NCBI GenBank assembly: GCA_900317625.1
Contig: ONHK01000001.1
Span: forward strand, 62,001 to 126,000
Source: an uncultured Treponema sp.
Lineage (GTDB): Bacteria; Spirochaetota; Spirochaetia; Treponematales; Treponemataceae
Length of the DNA stretch: 64,000 nucleotides
Direction of reading: 5' to 3'
Shown here: piece by piece, positions 54,374-63,664 of the stretch
Position numbering within the stretch: position 1 is the first letter of the stretch
Layout: each line of letters opens with the position of its first letter
Notes under the pieces: model-generated
The model's database searches: none
Seen by the model: only the letters and a program-made list of their open reading frames with translations
What the model was told of the DNA's origin: nothing
Program-made: the position numbers and the translations under genes

Positions 54374-56437
54374 TTATTGGAGCGGAGCAAAATAACCGCA
54401 TTCATCACGTCCGCTTCTGTTCAAAAGATACGCCTCAACTTCAACAGGAAGATATTTTTCGCCAAAATTTGTGGAAAGAACCGATGTGTATGAAAAAGTG
54501 TACAATCCGCTCGGAAGCTCAATAAGTTCTGGAACGATTTCAGCAAGTCCTTCTAGTCTGAAAATATAATATTCTTTTCCAGGCGTATTTGAAACGATAA
54601 AATTCAATTCCTCATCACAGGCATTTTGAGTCAAAAGCACAGAAGCAACCGAAATATGATTATTGTTCAGATATGCCGCTGTTTCTGAAAGGCTATATTT
54701 TTCAAAAGCATTCAAAGAAACTTTTCCGGCAGAAATAATTATAATCGCGCGCTTTCTTTCCGCATTCACAAGATCGTTTGCGCAAAGCCTAAGTGCCAAA
54801 TCAAGCGGAATTTCATCTGAAACCGGATTTTTAAGCGATGAAACATCAAATTCCAGAGCACCGTTCGGCTGTCCGGAATATTCAAGAGCCGGAATTTTTG
54901 AGGCAGAAACAATTTTTAATGTTCCTCGATTTTTCATGGACGCGGCAATTTCCCGCACTGCGGAATTTATCTGCTCGCTGAATCTGGAAGAATATGAGCT
55001 GCGGTCAATCAGCAAAGTAATGTCAGCAAAATCTGAATAAGAAGATGAGCCTACAAATTTCAGCTTGTTTACCGGGCGTTTCTGCTCTGTTATATAAAAA
55101 TTATTTTCACCAAGCCCTACAACCTCAGCTCTATTACGGTTTTCAACCCGGACATCGATATAGACTTCAGGAAATTTCGAGGCATTAACTTTTTCAATCT
55201 GAACAAAAAGTCCGCCCACAAGTTCCTGCATTTTTGACATGACATAAACTTCATTTGAAATCACATCAGAGACAATCACATTTCCATTCACATCTGGAAC
55301 TGCACAGGTAAGTCTTGCCGGAGCATTTCCCGCATTCACATTTTCAAAAACAGAACCGGACGTTGAATCAATTGAAAAAACTTTATTTGAATCGCAGACA
55401 ACCAGATAATCTCCCCAGACGCGCATAGATTCAGGATGCTCAAAAGTTTTTTCAGGAACTAGAATCTGCCTGAAATTTCCAGCTAAATCAAATTCATAAA
55501 TTCCACCGGAAATATTATCTGCAATAAAAATATTTTCACCAATAACAGCAATTCCTGTAGGTCCTTTTAGCCCCGGAAAATCATTCTGCGCATTTCCAAA
55601 ATAAAAAATTCCATTTCCATCTTTGTCAAAAACTGAAATCCGGCGGTTTCCGTAATCAGAAACATAAACATTCTGTCTGGAATCTTCTGCCGCATACTGA
55701 GGTCCAACAAGATTTCCAACAGCACGACCTTTTTTTCCTATGTATTTTATAAATTTTCCTTTTTTGTCCAAAACGCAAAGCCGATTTCCAGCACTTTCTG
55801 TAACAAGAAGATTTCCATCCTCAAGCCGAATCAAATCCATCGGACGGTCAAAACCGTTCAGCGGCCCCGTAACTCTTGCAACAACAGTTCCATTGATATT
55901 AAGTTTTATAAGCTCATTCGAACCATAAGCCAAAACCCAGACAGTTCCATCATTATTCGGAAGAACTGAAACCGGACCGCTAAAAATCAGATTCTGTCCG
56001 TAAAAACCTGAAAACGAGCCCGCTTCTGTATATTTTGAATTTATATCAGACTGCAAGGAAGAAACACGACGTTCCTGCACAATTTCTATCTTATTTTTTA
56101 AAAGAAGTCCGCCGTATCCGTTCTGACTAGCTTTTCTCCAGCTTTGAACTGCAGTTCCCTCAAATCCTGAATGATAATACGACTTTCCAAGCCATTCCAG
56201 AATCAGCGAATCATCCGGCATATAATTCAATGCTTTTTCAAACTGCATAACCGCATCATTGAATGTACCGCGGTAATATGACTGAACTCCGCGGCGAAAT
56301 TCCTGGGCGGCAAAACCTTCTTCCGCAGTCCGAACCTCGCCATTATAAACTCCCGCTGTTGAAGTCTGGGAATATGCGGAAAAAAATGAAAATACAGAAA
56401 GCACACAGGCAACGGCAATTCTTTTGTTTTTTTTCAT
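54374..56437 (-). CDS. Exported TPR / NHL-repeat / VWA-like protein
   Basis: 687 residues from the ATG at 56437 with AGGAG 6 nt upstream. A signal peptide spans residues 1-23 (FFSAYSQ). TPR repeats (about 45-120, RRGVQSYYRGTFNDAVMQFEKA) are followed by five or six NHL beta-propeller blades (about 155-385, for example GPQYAAEDSRQNVYVSDYGNRRISVFD in part). A C-terminal region (about 460-650) with DITLLIDRSSYSS resembles a VWA MIDAS (DxSxS in altered form, DRSSYSS). Such proteins mediate protein contacts in the periplasm or at the surface. The gene starts 1 nt after the preceding TPR gene. Confidence 0.8.
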   Translation of the reverse strand: MKKNKRIAVACVLSVFSFFSAYSQTSTAGVYNGEVRTAEEGFAAQEFRRGVQSYYRGTFNDAVMQFEKALNYMPDDSLILEWLGKSYYHSGFEGTAVQSWRKASQNGYGGLLLKNKIEIVQERRVSSLQSDINSKYTEAGSFSGFYGQNLIFSGPVSVLPNNDGTVWVLAYGSNELIKLNINGTVVARVTGPLNGFDRPMDLIRLEDGNLLVTESAGNRLCVLDKKGKFIKYIGKKGRAVGNLVGPQYAAEDSRQNVYVSDYGNRRISVFDKDGNGIFYFGNAQNDFPGLKGPTGIAVIGENIFIADNISGGIYEFDLAGNFRQILVPEKTFEHPESMRVWGDYLVVCDSNKVFSIDSTSGSVFENVNAGNAPARLTCAVPDVNGNVIVSDVISNEVYVMSKMQELVGGLFVQIEKVNASKFPEVYIDVRVENRNRAEVVGLGENNFYITEQKRPVNKLKFVGSSSYSDFADITLLIDRSSYSSRFSEQINSAVREIAASMKNRGTLKIVSASKIPALEYSGQPNGALEFDVSSLKNPVSDEIPLDLALRLCANDLVNAERKRAIIIISAGKVSLNAFEKYSLSETAAYLNNNHISVASVLLTQNACDEELNFIVSNTPGKEYYIFRLEGLAEIVPELIELPSGLYTFSYTSVLSTNFGEKYLPVEVEAYLLNRSGRDECGYFAPLQ

Positions 56438-56438
56438 T

Positions 56439-57119
56439 CTACGCTCCTGCCAGCTGAACTTCGCGGATATGTTCCGCAATTATTTCGTTTTCTTTATCAA
56501 TCTGCTCTGCCATCTCAAGATATTTTTTCGCATCCTTCAAAAGTCCAAGCTTAAAATAGACATATCCAAGAGAATCCAGGCAAGCGGCAGAATCAGGGGA
56601 ATTTTGAACAGCTTTTTTACAGCAAGAGAGAGCTTTTGTCAAATCACGGTTTTCAGTGGCAAGAACATAGCCCAATCCATTCAGCGAAGTCACATTATTT
56701 TCGTCAATCTCAAGCGATTTTTCATAATAAGAAAGCGCAATGTCAATTTCCTGCTGTTCCCAGGCAATAAAAGCCATAGAAGCATAGACTGAAGCCGGTT
56801 TATATCCGCTTTCAAGCAGTTTGTTCAGTTCAAAAGATGCAAGCCTTTTCCGTTTTGATTTTGTATATATCACCGCAAGGATAAAACGGCACTGAAGCAC
56901 ACGTTCAATCTGCTCGCCGCCTGTAACAACCTGCTCCAGATAAAGCAAAGCATCTTCATATCTTTTTAATTTTGCATAAGTCAAGCCAAGATAATAAGCA
57001 ATCTCCTGGGAATCCAAACCGGAATCCTCTGGAAGAGCCAGAAAAAACGCCAGAGCATCAGAATATTTTTTCTGATTGTATAAATCTATTCCCTGAGACA
57101 AAATATTTGTATCGCTCAT
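56439..57119 (-). CDS. TPR protein, cytoplasmic
   Basis: 226 residues from the ATG at 57119, with GGTGGGG just upstream; a GTG 12 nt earlier overlaps the ribosome-binding site. There is no signal peptide. Five TPR units cover most of the chain (GIDLYNQKKYSDALAFFLAL, YLGLTYAKLKRYEDALLYLEQ, SMAFIAWEQQEIDIALSYYEK, CLDSLGYVYFKLGLLKDAKKY and others). It is a generic protein-interaction scaffold. Coupling to the exported TPR/NHL gene suggests that they serve one process, though they lie on opposite sides of the membrane. Confidence 0.8.
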   Translation of the reverse strand: MSDTNILSQGIDLYNQKKYSDALAFFLALPEDSGLDSQEIAYYLGLTYAKLKRYEDALLYLEQVVTGGEQIERVLQCRFILAVIYTKSKRKRLASFELNKLLESGYKPASVYASMAFIAWEQQEIDIALSYYEKSLEIDENNVTSLNGLGYVLATENRDLTKALSCCKKAVQNSPDSAACLDSLGYVYFKLGLLKDAKKYLEMAEQIDKENEIIAEHIREVQLAGA

Positions 57120-57164
57120 AGTCCCCACCACCTTGACTTGAGAAATGTTAGAGTTCTTTCTATT

Positions 57165-57956
57165 CTATAACGAAAATTTAATACCGTCCACAGCACAAGC
57201 TGAAGGTTCCGCATTTATCAGGGAAACCGCGACTTTTCCGTTTACAACAGCATGAAAATCGTTTCCATCTACATAAGTTGAAACCGGAACTTCTCCGTAA
57301 AAAACTGATTCAAACGAATCTTTTTCGCTGTCTTTATCTTTTTCCTTGATTTCAACAACATCCTTATAAGCCCTGTGGGAAAGGAACGGACAAAATTCAA
57401 CACCATTATATTCAGGAAGAGCAAGCGCATTCACACTTACAAATGCACACGGAATGTTTACCCTGCAAAGCTCCACAAGAGTCTTTATATTTTTTGCGGC
57501 AAAATCTGCCATTGGCTCATAAATAAAGAGATTTTCATCCGCTGTTCCCGAAACAAGATAATGTCCTTCCCCAACCGGCTGAACGCTCAGCGCAACTCCG
57601 GGTACTCCCATCATCACAGCCTGACGCGCCGCCGCACAAGTTCCAGAATAAACAACATCCGTTCCGATATTTGCTCCGGCATTTATTCCAGAAATAACCG
57701 AGTCAATTTTTTTTGGAAAAATACTGCTGCTTATCGCAGTAACAACACAATCAACAGGTTTTCCAGAGCAAGTCCATTCATTTTCAGAAATTTTCTTAAA
57801 ATTCAAGGAACTGAATGTCATTCCATGTGAAACAGCCGAACGGTTTCCTGAAGGAGCCATTACATAAACTGTATGATCATCCTTCAATAGTCTTTTTTTT
57901 AGAACTTCAAGACCTTCCGCCCCGAATCCATCATCATTTGTAAGAAGAAATGTCAT
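57165..57956 (-). CDS. surE: 5'/3'-nucleotidase SurE
   Basis: 263 residues. LLTNDDGFGAEGLEVL carries the metal ligands Asp8 and Asp9; SGNRSAVSHGMTF (about 37) and ISGINAGANIGTDVVYSGTCAAARQ (in part; about 90-112) complete the active site. SurE removes phosphate from nucleoside monophosphates and short polyphosphate. The insertion KDKDSEKDSFE (about 205) is not typical. It begins 1 nt after the GHMP kinase gene. Confidence 0.95.
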   Translation of the reverse strand: MTFLLTNDDGFGAEGLEVLKKRLLKDDHTVYVMAPSGNRSAVSHGMTFSSLNFKKISENEWTCSGKPVDCVVTAISSSIFPKKIDSVISGINAGANIGTDVVYSGTCAAARQAVMMGVPGVALSVQPVGEGHYLVSGTADENLFIYEPMADFAAKNIKTLVELCRVNIPCAFVSVNALALPEYNGVEFCPFLSHRAYKDVVEIKEKDKDSEKDSFESVFYGEVPVSTYVDGNDFHAVVNGKVAVSLINAEPSACAVDGIKFSL

Positions 57957-57957
57957 A

Positions 57958-59139
57958 TTAATCTTTTAAAACCTTTGCACCGTCGCTGGAATGAACCTCG
58001 TAACAGTCTGGCTTGAATCCAAAAATCCGCTCGTATTCGGCAAGCTTCTGTTTAAAAGGCTCAATATCCTGCTCCCGGATAAACGCATAAAGACAACGTC
58101 CGAAACCTTTTCCGGTAAGGCGACCGCAAGTAACAGGATTTCTGATAAACTCCAGCTTAGGCTCCAGCTCATTCACCCGCTTTAAAATCCAGTCGATTTC
58201 AGGACACGAAAGATTGAAGTAATCCCTAAGACTTTCATGGCTATGGTTCACAGCCCGCGCAAAATGCATAAAATCATTTTTTTGACAGGCATTGATTGCA
58301 TCCAGAACATCCTGATGCTCGCGCATTACACAAAGGAGCTTGCGCTTTGTATCCTCTCCCACAACAGAAAGCTCCTCGTTTATGTCTGTGACATTGTTTA
58401 TATATTGCCAGCCACCATAAACATTCGGTTTTGTCTCGCGGAGATCTCCAAGGACAAGCGCATTCTGAGGCTCATAAAGATTTTCACGGTTCCAAAGCTC
58501 ATAGCGGGGAACTTTTGCGTCCACAAGAAATATATGCTTGTCGCTGAAATCAAACGGAATTAAATCCCATGAATTCTTTGAGTAATTTGTTACAATGAAA
58601 TTTCCTTTTTTCGCAAAGAGAGCAGAGAAATTGTCCGCGTTGTGATTAACCTGCTGAAGGAAAATTTTGTTGGCGCGCTCGATAACCTGAATCAACTTGA
58701 CATCATCGCAGTTAAGGCTGAAAAGTTCCCAGATAGCTTTTGCGGCGGCAACTTTTATTGCTGTGGTAATTCCAAATCCTGCGGACGGAAGAATCTCGCT
58801 GTAGACAGTTATATCCATTCCGCCAAGCTCATATCCGCCGGAAGAAAATCCGTAGATAACCGCCTTTAGAGCGTTTGCCCACCGGTCTTCCTTTTTATAT
58901 TTCAATGATGTTACTGAAGATTTTTTCCTGTCATTAAGCTGGGCAAAATAAAAATGCGCAGAAGAATCTTCCCGTCTGGAAATGCCGACATAAACCGGAA
59001 GAGCCACCGCCATAGACAAAGTCTTGTCCTTAAAGAACCATGTATTTTCACCAATAAGATGAAAACGTCCAGGAGCAGTCGCAACAACATCTGGATTCAC
59101 GCCGTATTCTGAAAAATGTGCCTTATTCAATAGTTTCAT
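57958..59139 (-). CDS. Galactokinase-family GHMP kinase with altered sugar-binding motif
   Basis: 393 residues, full galactokinase length. The N-terminal signature reads APGRFHLIGENTWFF (residues 22-36), whereas true galactokinases have GRxNLIGEHTDY. The Glu is kept, but the His and Asp that contact galactose are Asn and Trp. The ATP loop is PSAGFGITTAIKVAAAK (about 115-131) in place of GxGLSSSA, and the C-terminal motif is LTGKGFGRCLYAF. The catalytic Asp is probably in HNADNFSALF (about 172). It is likely a sugar kinase of changed specificity rather than GalK proper. No galT or galE is nearby. Confidence 0.75.
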   Translation of the reverse strand: MKLLNKAHFSEYGVNPDVVATAPGRFHLIGENTWFFKDKTLSMAVALPVYVGISRREDSSAHFYFAQLNDRKKSSVTSLKYKKEDRWANALKAVIYGFSSGGYELGGMDITVYSEILPSAGFGITTAIKVAAAKAIWELFSLNCDDVKLIQVIERANKIFLQQVNHNADNFSALFAKKGNFIVTNYSKNSWDLIPFDFSDKHIFLVDAKVPRYELWNRENLYEPQNALVLGDLRETKPNVYGGWQYINNVTDINEELSVVGEDTKRKLLCVMREHQDVLDAINACQKNDFMHFARAVNHSHESLRDYFNLSCPEIDWILKRVNELEPKLEFIRNPVTCGRLTGKGFGRCLYAFIREQDIEPFKQKLAEYERIFGFKPDCYEVHSSDGAKVLKD

Positions 59140-59170
59140 ATAAGCTGATATCTTACCTTCATTTTAATTA

Positions 59171-59199
59171 TTGTTTTTTTATTTGTATACTGTTAATAT
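59171..59199 (+). promoter_or_regulatory. Promoter of lnt-nrdR-nrdD
   Basis: TTGTTT (59171-59176), 17 bp, TAATAT (59194-59199). The start point near 59206 is next to the ATG at 59207, so the message would be leaderless. Confidence 0.45.
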
Positions 59200-59206
59200 T
59201 AAATCA

Positions 59207-61000
59207 ATGAGTCGTATTTTACAAGTTTTTTGTATTTTTTTGTCAGCCGCAATGCTTTCTCTTGGAATTCCAAACGAAATTTATCTTTTTGGCTCGCCTG
59301 TCCTTGGATTCCTCGCGCTTGTTCCGCTGTATCTGGTTTTTGCAAATTCAAAATCTTATAAAGACACTTTTATTTTCATGGCTCTGCACACAGGGCTGAC
59401 ACATCTTATGTCAAGCTACTGGCTCGCTTACTTCAAGGATTTTGCCGCGCTTACGCTTGGAGCCTCCGCAATTGGAACTGCGGTTGTCGGCGGAATCTGC
59501 GGACTTTTTTTCTATATTCCTTTTTATATAACCGGCGGACCTGAAAACAGAAAATCTTATTTTATTGAAAACAAAATTTCTTTCACATCTCTGAAAATCC
59601 TCTGGTTTGCGCTCTGCTATGTCACATACGAATGGGTGAAATCCACAGGATTTCTTGCCTATCCATGGGGAACGCTTTACCAGACAACTTATCATTTTAA
59701 GATTTTTACTCAGATTGCGGACATAACAGGTGTTTACGGTATAAGTTTTCTTATGGCATATTTCTCGGCACTTGTTGGAGAAGGATTCCTTCTGTATTTT
59801 TCAAGGACAACAGAGGAATCAAAAAGGCGTTCGTTCTTTGGATTTTCATGCACGGCAATAACTTTGGCGGCACTTTTCTGCGCTTCATTCTTGTACGGAA
59901 TTGTTCAATATACAAAGACAAGACTTCCTGAAAAAATTGTAAACACAATAATGGTTCAGCAAAACGCAGATCCATGGACACTTTCTTCTGATGACTCAAC
60001 GATTCTTGCATCTGAACGGCTAACCCAGGAAAAACTGGAAGAAGCAAAATCGGCTGGAACTTCTGTTGATCTTATTGTATGGAGCGAAGGTTGCCTGAAA
60101 TACAGGTTTCCACGCTCTGCAAGCCACTATAGCTATTACCCTACTGAAAAACCTCTGATTCCGTTCATAAAGGAAACAGGAATTCCGTTTTTGCTCGGTG
60201 GCTCCTACGCCCCGGAATACGGCACAAAACATTTTAACGGTGCACTTCTTTTTGATTCAGAAGGAAATTTCCGTGGCGCATATCCAAAAAATCACCTTGT
60301 ACCGCTTGCAGAGGCAGTTCCGTTCTCTGACATAAAAGTTGTCGCAGAATTCTTTAAAAAAGCCATAGGAATTTCAGCCGGCTGGTCAGCCGGAGACAAA
60401 TACACAATGTTCTGCATTCCGTGCAGTTTTCCGGATGAAAAAATCCCTGAGATTTCAAATGTAATCTCGCTAAAAGAAAGCTATTCAGATTCAATCAAGG
60501 AAAAAAAGCCTTTTGTGACATTCAGTGCGCCTATTTGCTACGACGACGCTTTTCCTGATGTATGCCGGCCGCTGGTAAAATATGGCTCGGAATTTTTCAT
60601 GAATATAACAGACGATTCCTGGTCAAAGAAAAAATCCGCAGAATACCAGCATTTTGTGATTTCTTATTTCAGGGCAATTGAGCAAAGAACAACTTTGGCG
60701 CGCTCAACAAACGCCGGCTATTCTGTTGTAATAAATCCAGCCGGAAAAATTGTAATGGACATGCCGCTATTTAAGGAACACGCGGAATTTGTACAGATTC
60801 CAGTCTATAAAAAGCAAACCACGATTTATCAAAGATTTGGAAACTGGCTTCCGGTTCTTGCGTTTTTAACAATCATTTTTTCAATGTGCAAATCTTATGT
60901 TACAAAAGATAAAAGTCTGATTGTAAAATCCGAACGGAAATTGTTCAAAAAAACAAAAAAGATAAAAAAATCTGACAAAATATATTCAAAAGGAAAATAA
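59207..61000 (+). CDS. lnt: Apolipoprotein N-acyltransferase
   Basis: 597 residues from the ATG at 59207; a TTG at 59171 lies in the promoter and is rejected. Six to seven transmembrane helices (about 1-245) precede a nitrilase-like domain in the periplasm. Glu lies in LIVWSEGCLKYRF (about 290), Lys in YPKNHLVPLAEAVPF (about 365) and Cys in APICYDDAFPDV (about 448), the three catalytic residues. A last helix is near 553. It adds the third acyl chain to lipoproteins, relevant to the many lipoproteins in this window. Confidence 0.93.
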   Translation: MSRILQVFCIFLSAAMLSLGIPNEIYLFGSPVLGFLALVPLYLVFANSKSYKDTFIFMALHTGLTHLMSSYWLAYFKDFAALTLGASAIGTAVVGGICGLFFYIPFYITGGPENRKSYFIENKISFTSLKILWFALCYVTYEWVKSTGFLAYPWGTLYQTTYHFKIFTQIADITGVYGISFLMAYFSALVGEGFLLYFSRTTEESKRRSFFGFSCTAITLAALFCASFLYGIVQYTKTRLPEKIVNTIMVQQNADPWTLSSDDSTILASERLTQEKLEEAKSAGTSVDLIVWSEGCLKYRFPRSASHYSYYPTEKPLIPFIKETGIPFLLGGSYAPEYGTKHFNGALLFDSEGNFRGAYPKNHLVPLAEAVPFSDIKVVAEFFKKAIGISAGWSAGDKYTMFCIPCSFPDEKIPEISNVISLKESYSDSIKEKKPFVTFSAPICYDDAFPDVCRPLVKYGSEFFMNITDDSWSKKKSAEYQHFVISYFRAIEQRTTLARSTNAGYSVVINPAGKIVMDMPLFKEHAEFVQIPVYKKQTTIYQRFGNWLPVLAFLTIIFSMCKSYVTKDKSLIVKSERKLFKKTKKIKKSDKIYSKGK

Positions 61001-61001
61001 A

Positions 61002-61466
61002 ATGCGTTGCCCATACTGCGGAAGTATTGATGATAAAGTTGTAGAATCTCGAACAATGGCAAACGGAGAAAGCATCAGAAGAAGAAGAGAATGCATTTCC
61101 TGCGGCTACCGTTTTACTTCTTACGAAAAAATTGAAGAAAAACCTTTTATGGTGATAAAGAAGGATGGAAGCCGGCAACCATTCGAGCGTGCAAAACTTG
61201 AAAAGGGAATTGAACGTTCTTTTGAAAAACGCTCCGTTGCAACAGGAACAATCGAAAATATCGTTCTTGAGATTGAAGACGAAGCTATCATGAGCGCACG
61301 CACAACCCGCGAAATCTCAACGCAAAAAATAGGAGAAATTGTCCTGCGCCGGCTTTACGAAATTGATAAAGTCGCGTACATCCGGTTTGCCTCCGCCTAC
61401 AAGCATTTTGAAAGCCTTGAAGAATTCATAAACGAAATAAAATCGGTGGAGGGAAACAAAAAATGA
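61002..61466 (+). CDS. nrdR: Transcriptional regulator NrdR
   Basis: 154 residues. The zinc ribbon uses Cys3, Cys6, Cys31 and Cys34 (CPYC...CISC), followed by RRRRECISCGYRFTSYE and an ATP cone (FERAKLEKGIERSFEKR). NrdR represses ribonucleotide reductase genes according to ATP/dATP levels. It begins 1 nt after lnt and overlaps nrdD by 4 nt, so nrdD is its likely target. I found no clear NrdR-box pair upstream of lnt. Confidence 0.97.
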   Translation: MRCPYCGSIDDKVVESRTMANGESIRRRRECISCGYRFTSYEKIEEKPFMVIKKDGSRQPFERAKLEKGIERSFEKRSVATGTIENIVLEIEDEAIMSARTTREISTQKIGEIVLRRLYEIDKVAYIRFASAYKHFESLEEFINEIKSVEGNKK

Positions 61467-63571
61467 GCGAACAGTCAGTTTTTCCAGAATGGCGGGCATT
61501 CTTAGGCTCAGCCTCAGATGAAGAAACCCGAAACGTCATAAAATCAGTTGTAAAACGTTCAGGCGAAATCGCGAAATACGACCGTAAAAAAATCGAGAAC
61601 GCAATCGACAAAGCCATACAAGCAGTAGAAGGACATTTTTCCCCGGAAAAAGCATCCGCCCTTACAGATCTTGTTGAAGAAAGAATCCGCCTTCAGATGG
61701 CCGGAAACCGTGCCCATTCAATTCCTGCAATTGAAGAAATTCAGGATATAGTTGAATCTGTACTTATTGAAAACAAAGAAGTAGAAGTCGCAAAAGCATA
61801 CATAATCTACCGGGCTAGGCACGAAGCAATGCGCGATACACACAGTCTTATGCTTGACATAAACCGCACAATGGACGGTTATCTTGCAAAAAGCGACTGG
61901 CGTGTCCACGAGAATGCGAATGTCAATTTTTCGTTAGGCGGACTTATTCTGCACAATTCAGGAACAATCACCGCAAATTACTGGCTAAACAACATATACA
62001 CAAAAGAAATCGCAGACGCACACAAACATGCGGCTTTTCACATACATGACCTTTCAATGTTCAGCGGATATTGCGCAGGCTGGTCTTTGCGGCAGCTTAT
62101 CCAGGAAGGACTTGGCGGTGTTCCGGACAAAAATTCCTCAAAACCGGCTTCCCACCTTTCAACGCTTGTAAACCAGATGGTGAATTTTCTAGGAGTTCTT
62201 CAGAACGAATGGGCAGGAGCGCAGGCTTTCAGTTCTTTTGACACATATCTTGCGCCGTTTGTAAAAAAAGACAACCTGACAGAAAAACAGGTTCACCAGT
62301 GCATCCAGTCATTCATTTTTGGAATCAATGTGCCAAGCCGATGGGGTTCTCAAGCACCTTTCACAAACATAACGCTTGACTGGACTTGTCCGGAAGACTT
62401 AAAGAACAAGAAAGCGATTGTCGGCGGAAAAGAACAGGACTTCACTTACGGAGAATGTCAAAAAGAAATGGATATGATAAACCGCCACTTCCTTGAAATA
62501 ATGAAAGAAGGCGACGCAGACGGACGTGGATTCGGCTATCCTATTCCGACATACAACATAACGAAAGATTTCGACTGGAATTCCGAAAACGCAAAAATGC
62601 TTTTTGAAATGACCGGCCAATACGGAACACCGTACTTTCAGAATTTTATAAATTCAGATCTGAACCCGAATGATGTGCGTTCAATGTGCTGCCGGCTACG
62701 CCTAGACAAACGGGAACTCAGAAAACGCGGCGGAGGGCTTTTTGGCTCAGATGAATTCACAGGCTCGCTCGGAGTTGTCACAATCAATCTTCCGCAAATC
62801 GGGTATCTTTCTAAATCAAAAGACGAATTCTACGCACGGCTCGACCATCTTATGGATCTTGCAAAGGAATCCCTGTGCATAAAACGAAAAGTCATCCAGA
62901 AATTATACGACGGCGGACTTTTTCCGTACACAAAACGCTATCTAAAGACGCTGGATAATCATTTCAATACAATCGGGCTTTGCGGAATGAATGAATGTTG
63001 CCTTAATTTCCTGAACGTAAACATTGCGGATGAAAAAGGCAAAAAATTTGCGGAAGAAATTCTTGACCACATGAGAAACCGTCTTCAAAATTACCAGGAA
63101 GAGACCGGGGAACTTTTTAACCTTGAGGCAACTCCTGCAGAAAGCACTTCTTACCGGCTCGCAAAACATGACAGGGAACAATATCCGGACATAATCACCA
63201 GCGGCGAAAAGGAACCGTTCTACACAAATTCAACCCAGCTTCCAATTGATTTCACCTCGGACATTTTTGAAGCGCTCGACCATCAGGAAAGCCTTCAGAC
63301 AAAATATACGGGAGGAACTGTTTTCCACACTTTTGTAGGAGAACAGATTAAAGACTGGAAAAGCACCGCAAATCTTGTAAAAGCAATTTTTACAAACTAC
63401 AAGATTCCATACATCACGATTTCTCCGGTTTATTCAGTCTGCCCTATCCATGGATATTTGAGCGGAACTCACTTTGAATGTCCAAAATGCAAGTCTGAAA
63501 AACAGAAAAAACTTCAGGAAAAACTTGCCGCACTTGAAAAAGAAAAACAGGCACTCTTGAAAAACTCGTGA
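61463..63571 (+). CDS. nrdD: Anaerobic ribonucleoside-triphosphate reductase, large part lacking the glycyl-radical loop
   Basis: 702 residues. An ATP cone (about residues 33-120) regulates activity. The catalytic barrel follows, with RSMCCRLRLDKRELRKRGGG (active Cys near 413) and FGINVPSRWGSQAPFTN (about 290). The zinc site Cys660, His663, Cys673, Cys676 (CPIHG...CPKC) is intact. In ordinary class III enzymes the chain continues straight into TEVYSRVVGYYR with the radical Gly. Here it instead ends in a coiled-coil-like tail (EKQKKLQEKLAALEKEKQAL) and a TGA. The missing loop is encoded by the next gene. No activase (nrdG) is seen in the window. Confidence 0.93.
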   Translation: MSEQSVFPEWRAFLGSASDEETRNVIKSVVKRSGEIAKYDRKKIENAIDKAIQAVEGHFSPEKASALTDLVEERIRLQMAGNRAHSIPAIEEIQDIVESVLIENKEVEVAKAYIIYRARHEAMRDTHSLMLDINRTMDGYLAKSDWRVHENANVNFSLGGLILHNSGTITANYWLNNIYTKEIADAHKHAAFHIHDLSMFSGYCAGWSLRQLIQEGLGGVPDKNSSKPASHLSTLVNQMVNFLGVLQNEWAGAQAFSSFDTYLAPFVKKDNLTEKQVHQCIQSFIFGINVPSRWGSQAPFTNITLDWTCPEDLKNKKAIVGGKEQDFTYGECQKEMDMINRHFLEIMKEGDADGRGFGYPIPTYNITKDFDWNSENAKMLFEMTGQYGTPYFQNFINSDLNPNDVRSMCCRLRLDKRELRKRGGGLFGSDEFTGSLGVVTINLPQIGYLSKSKDEFYARLDHLMDLAKESLCIKRKVIQKLYDGGLFPYTKRYLKTLDNHFNTIGLCGMNECCLNFLNVNIADEKGKKFAEEILDHMRNRLQNYQEETGELFNLEATPAESTSYRLAKHDREQYPDIITSGEKEPFYTNSTQLPIDFTSDIFEALDHQESLQTKYTGGTVFHTFVGEQIKDWKSTANLVKAIFTNYKIPYITISPVYSVCPIHGYLSGTHFECPKCKSEKQKKLQEKLAALEKEKQALLKNS

Positions 63572-63589
63572 ATTCAGCCTGAAAATTCA

Positions 63590-63618
63590 TTGACACCAAA
63601 ACTGTTGATTGCTAAATT
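63590..63618 (+). promoter_or_regulatory. Promoter of the glycyl-radical subunit gene
   Basis: TTGACA (63590-63595), 17 bp, TAAATT (63613-63618). The leader then has an AAAAAGC/GCTTTTT hairpin (about 63631-63652) and GGGAGGA before the ATG at 63665. Confidence 0.6.
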
Positions 63619-63664
63619 CAATTCTGGGAACAAAAAGCGAAATCTGCTTTTTCGGGAGGAACTC

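Noticed and set aside
59140-59206. NrdR box pair upstream of lnt-nrdR-nrdD
   Set aside because: No pair of the expected dyads could be found by eye.
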